Origin: Flagellatimonas centrodinii
Lineage (GTDB): Bacteria; Pseudomonadota; Gammaproteobacteria; Nevskiales; Nevskiaceae
Direction: 5' to 3'
Assembly (NCBI RefSeq): GCF_016918765.2
Contig: NZ_CP092104.1
Span: 1,240,001-1,304,000, forward strand
DNA length: 64,000 nt
The translations under genes and the position numbers were made by a program. A model generated the notes under the pieces. It saw nothing but the letters and a program-made list of their open reading frames with translations. It made no database searches and was not told the DNA's origin. Every line of letters starts with the position of its first letter. The stretch's first letter is position 1. Of this stretch, positions 58,639 to 64,000 are shown piece by piece.

Positions 58639-59739
58639 ATGAAACTAAATGTCGGGAGAAACGAACTGCTCGGGGCCCTGTCGGCCGTCATCGGCGTGGT
58701 CGAAAGACGACAAACCTTGCCGATCCTGTCCAACTTCCTGCTTGAATTGCAGGAGGATCAGCTCGTCGTGTCGGGCACCGATCTCGAAATCGAACTGCAG
58801 GCCCGGGCCCAGGTGGAGAATCTGACCCCCGGTCGAGCAACGGTGCCCGCTCGCAAGCTGTACGACATCTGCCGCGGCTTACCGGAAGGAGCCGATCTGA
58901 CCCTGGAGGTCAGCGGTGACAAAGCCACGCTGCGGTCGGGCCGCAGTCGCTATTCGCTGGCATGCCTGAAGCCGGATGAATTTCCGGCCATGGGGTCATT
59001 GACCGACGACATCGCCCTGACCGTGCCGCAACACGGCCTCAAGATTCTGATCGAGCGCACCCAGTTCGCGATGGCGCAGCAGGACGTTCGGTATTACCTG
59101 AACGGAACCCTGTTCGAAGTCAGCGCTGAACGTCTGCGTGCGGTCGCCACCGATGGCCACCGCCTGGCGCTGAGTGATCTCGCGGCAGACACCGGCGTGG
59201 CCGAAACCCAGCAGATCATCGTGCCGCGCAAGGCGGTTCTTGAGTTGCAGCGGTTGCTCGACAATACCGAAGAGCCGGTGACACTGAAGATCGGCGGTGG
59301 TCAGCTACAGGTGGATCTCGACGTCATCCGGCTCACCACCAAACTGATCGATGGCCGCTTCCCGGATTACGAACGTGTGGTGCCGGACAACGGTGACAAG
59401 CGTCTGGAAGCGCCGCGCGAAACGGTACGGCGAGCGCTGGCCCGAACCGCCATTCTCTCCAACGAGAAATTCCGCGGCGTCCGGCTTACGCTGTCGACCA
59501 ACAAACTGGTTCTGCAAACGCACAACCCGGAGCATGAAGAAGCCGAAGAAGAGCTGGAGGTGCAGTACGACGGCACGCCGCTCGAGATTGGCTTCAACGT
59601 CAATTACTTGTTGGATGCCCTGGGCGCCTTGGTCAGTGATGCCTTCGTGATGGATCTCCGAAATCCGGACGCCAGCGGCCTGATCCAGGCCCCGGAAGAT
59701 GGCAGCAGCCGCTATGTCGTGATGCCCATGCGGCTGTGA
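58639..59739 (+). CDS. dnaN: DNA polymerase III beta sliding clamp
   Basis: I choose the ATG at 58639 over the GTG at 58630 because MKLNVGRNELLGAL aligns with the usual clamp N-terminus and gives 366 residues, the standard length. The three clamp domains are evident, with QTLPILSNFLLEL in domain 1, the FAMAQQDVRYYLNGTLFE segment in domain 2 and the ending YVVMPMRL. It forms the ring that tethers polymerase III to DNA. Confidence 0.97.
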   Translation: MKLNVGRNELLGALSAVIGVVERRQTLPILSNFLLELQEDQLVVSGTDLEIELQARAQVENLTPGRATVPARKLYDICRGLPEGADLTLEVSGDKATLRSGRSRYSLACLKPDEFPAMGSLTDDIALTVPQHGLKILIERTQFAMAQQDVRYYLNGTLFEVSAERLRAVATDGHRLALSDLAADTGVAETQQIIVPRKAVLELQRLLDNTEEPVTLKIGGGQLQVDLDVIRLTTKLIDGRFPDYERVVPDNGDKRLEAPRETVRRALARTAILSNEKFRGVRLTLSTNKLVLQTHNPEHEEAEEELEVQYDGTPLEIGFNVNYLLDALGALVSDAFVMDLRNPDASGLIQAPEDGSSRYVVMPMRL

Positions 59740-59755
59740 GCTGCGACGCTCGCGC

Positions 59756-63266
<3,511 letters not shown>

Positions 63267-63281
63267 CGACGTCTAACACTC

Positions 63282-64000
63282 ATGGCTGAGGTTCCGGCCC
63301 TCCGCGTGGGGGTGGTGGTGGATGCGTCTTGCGATCTGCCACCCGACACCCTGCGGGATGCGGGGCTCAACGTATTGCCCATTGAGCTGGTGCTGGCTGA
63401 AGGCATCCGCCGCGACACGCGCGACCCCGAGGCGACCCAGCGCTTCTATGCCCGCGACCTGGAGGCCAAGGGATCGCAGGCGGAAGCGCGGGCGCTGTCT
63501 GCCGAGGTTATCCGCGCTTGGTTCGGTGAACACATCGCAGAACGCTACGACTACGTCTTCTGCCTCACCCTGATGCAGACCCGCGGTACCCTCTTCGAGA
63601 ACGCCAGCAAGGCGTCGTTTGCCATACTCAACGACGTCAATACGCAACGAAAACAAAGCGATAAACCACCATTCGCGCTGCGGGTCGTGGACAGCCGCAC
63701 GCTCTCGGCCGGCCTTGGCGTGCTGGCGCTGGAAGCGGCCGACATGGTGGCAGCGGGGCGCAGCCCGAACGATATCCGCCGCCGGCTGGACACCCTGCGT
63801 GACCATATCTGCGCCTATTTCGTCCCCGGTGACCTCTACTACCTGCGGACCCGCGCTGTCAGCCGTGGCGAACGCAGCGTCAACTTCTTCACCTATGCCC
63901 TGGGGTCGACGCTGTCGGTCAAGCCGGTGATCCTCTGCTACCGCGGCGAAACCCAGACCCTGACCAAGGTGCGTGGCTACGACCGCGCCGTCGAGCGCGT
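63282..64000 (+). CDS. DegV-family fatty-acid-binding protein (partial)
   Basis: From the ATG at 63282 the frame stays open to the window edge (239 codons). VVVDASCDLPPDTLRDAGLN (about 10-29) is the DegV signature (DS-D-LP type), and RVVDSRTLSAGLG plus NDIRRRLDTLRDHICAYFV also fit. DegV proteins bind a fatty acid for phosphorylation by a FakA-like kinase. The C-terminal part (YLRTRAVSRGERSVNFFTYALGSTLSVKPV) fits, and the end is missing. It starts 15 bases after gyrB. Confidence 0.85.
   Translation, partial: MAEVPALRVGVVVDASCDLPPDTLRDAGLNVLPIELVLAEGIRRDTRDPEATQRFYARDLEAKGSQAEARALSAEVIRAWFGEHIAERYDYVFCLTLMQTRGTLFENASKASFAILNDVNTQRKQSDKPPFALRVVDSRTLSAGLGVLALEAADMVAAGRSPNDIRRRLDTLRDHICAYFVPGDLYYLRTRAVSRGERSVNFFTYALGSTLSVKPVILCYRGETQTLTKVRGYDRAVER

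Overview
The window is high-G+C chromosomal DNA of a gammaproteobacterium, probably from the Nevskiales/Xanthomonadales side of the class. That placement is inferred from gene content: a dnaA-dnaN-recF-gyrB origin block, pilMNOPQ-aroKB-dgt, gltB-gltD, a zinc-independent L31, many TonB receptors, and abundant short hairpin-rich intergenic repeats. I see no phage, CRISPR array, rRNA or tRNA. The right end holds the likely chromosomal origin (about 58.4-58.6 kb).

Layout, left to right. 0-3 kb (minus): doxX-like, rsgA, a DUF2946 protein, an envelope protein whose mature N-terminus is Cys-rich, and a truncated lipoprotein. 3-5 kb: a nitroreductase with a histone-H1-like tail, coupled to a transglutaminase-like protein. 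5.1-13.8 kb: a guanidine-I riboswitch followed by an ABC importer, two DUF1989 'urea carboxylase-associated' subunits, a hairpin-rich repeat mosaic, and a 1192-residue biotin carboxylase of the urea/guanidine carboxylase family. The riboswitch indicates guanidine, not urea, as the substrate. 13.8-22.2 kb: a class I-like HMG-CoA reductase, an SDR, two small membrane proteins, a secreted minimal DNA ligase (LigE), lipoproteins, a nitrilase-family hydrolase and an NTF2-like protein.

22.4-30 kb (minus) is a FecI/FecR/TonB-receptor signalling locus with several oddities. The 1523-residue receptor carries a second outer-membrane barrel fused after the normal barrel end. A FitAB/VapBC toxin-antitoxin pair with a palindromic operator sits between fecR and the receptor gene. 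fecR carries an in-frame repeat element. A 213-bp MITE-like element lies directly upstream of the sigma-factor promoter. The sigma gene and the receptor gene share a closely matching predicted ECF promoter with identical spacing.

30-35.4 kb: a MerR-type regulator, an EAL phosphodiesterase, a lipoprotein and a second TonB receptor. 35.4-41.3 kb: glutamate synthase. 41.6-43.5 kb: an MFS/PlsC fusion. A near-identical inverted copy of the guanidine-locus repeat lies at 43.7-43.9 kb. 44-51.9 kb: type IV pilus assembly and secretin genes with the shikimate genes aroK/aroB and dgt. They are divergent from PBP1A, as is usual in gammaproteobacteria. 55-64 kb: citrate synthase, rpmE2, dnaA, oriC, dnaN, recF, gyrB and the start of a DegV-family gene.
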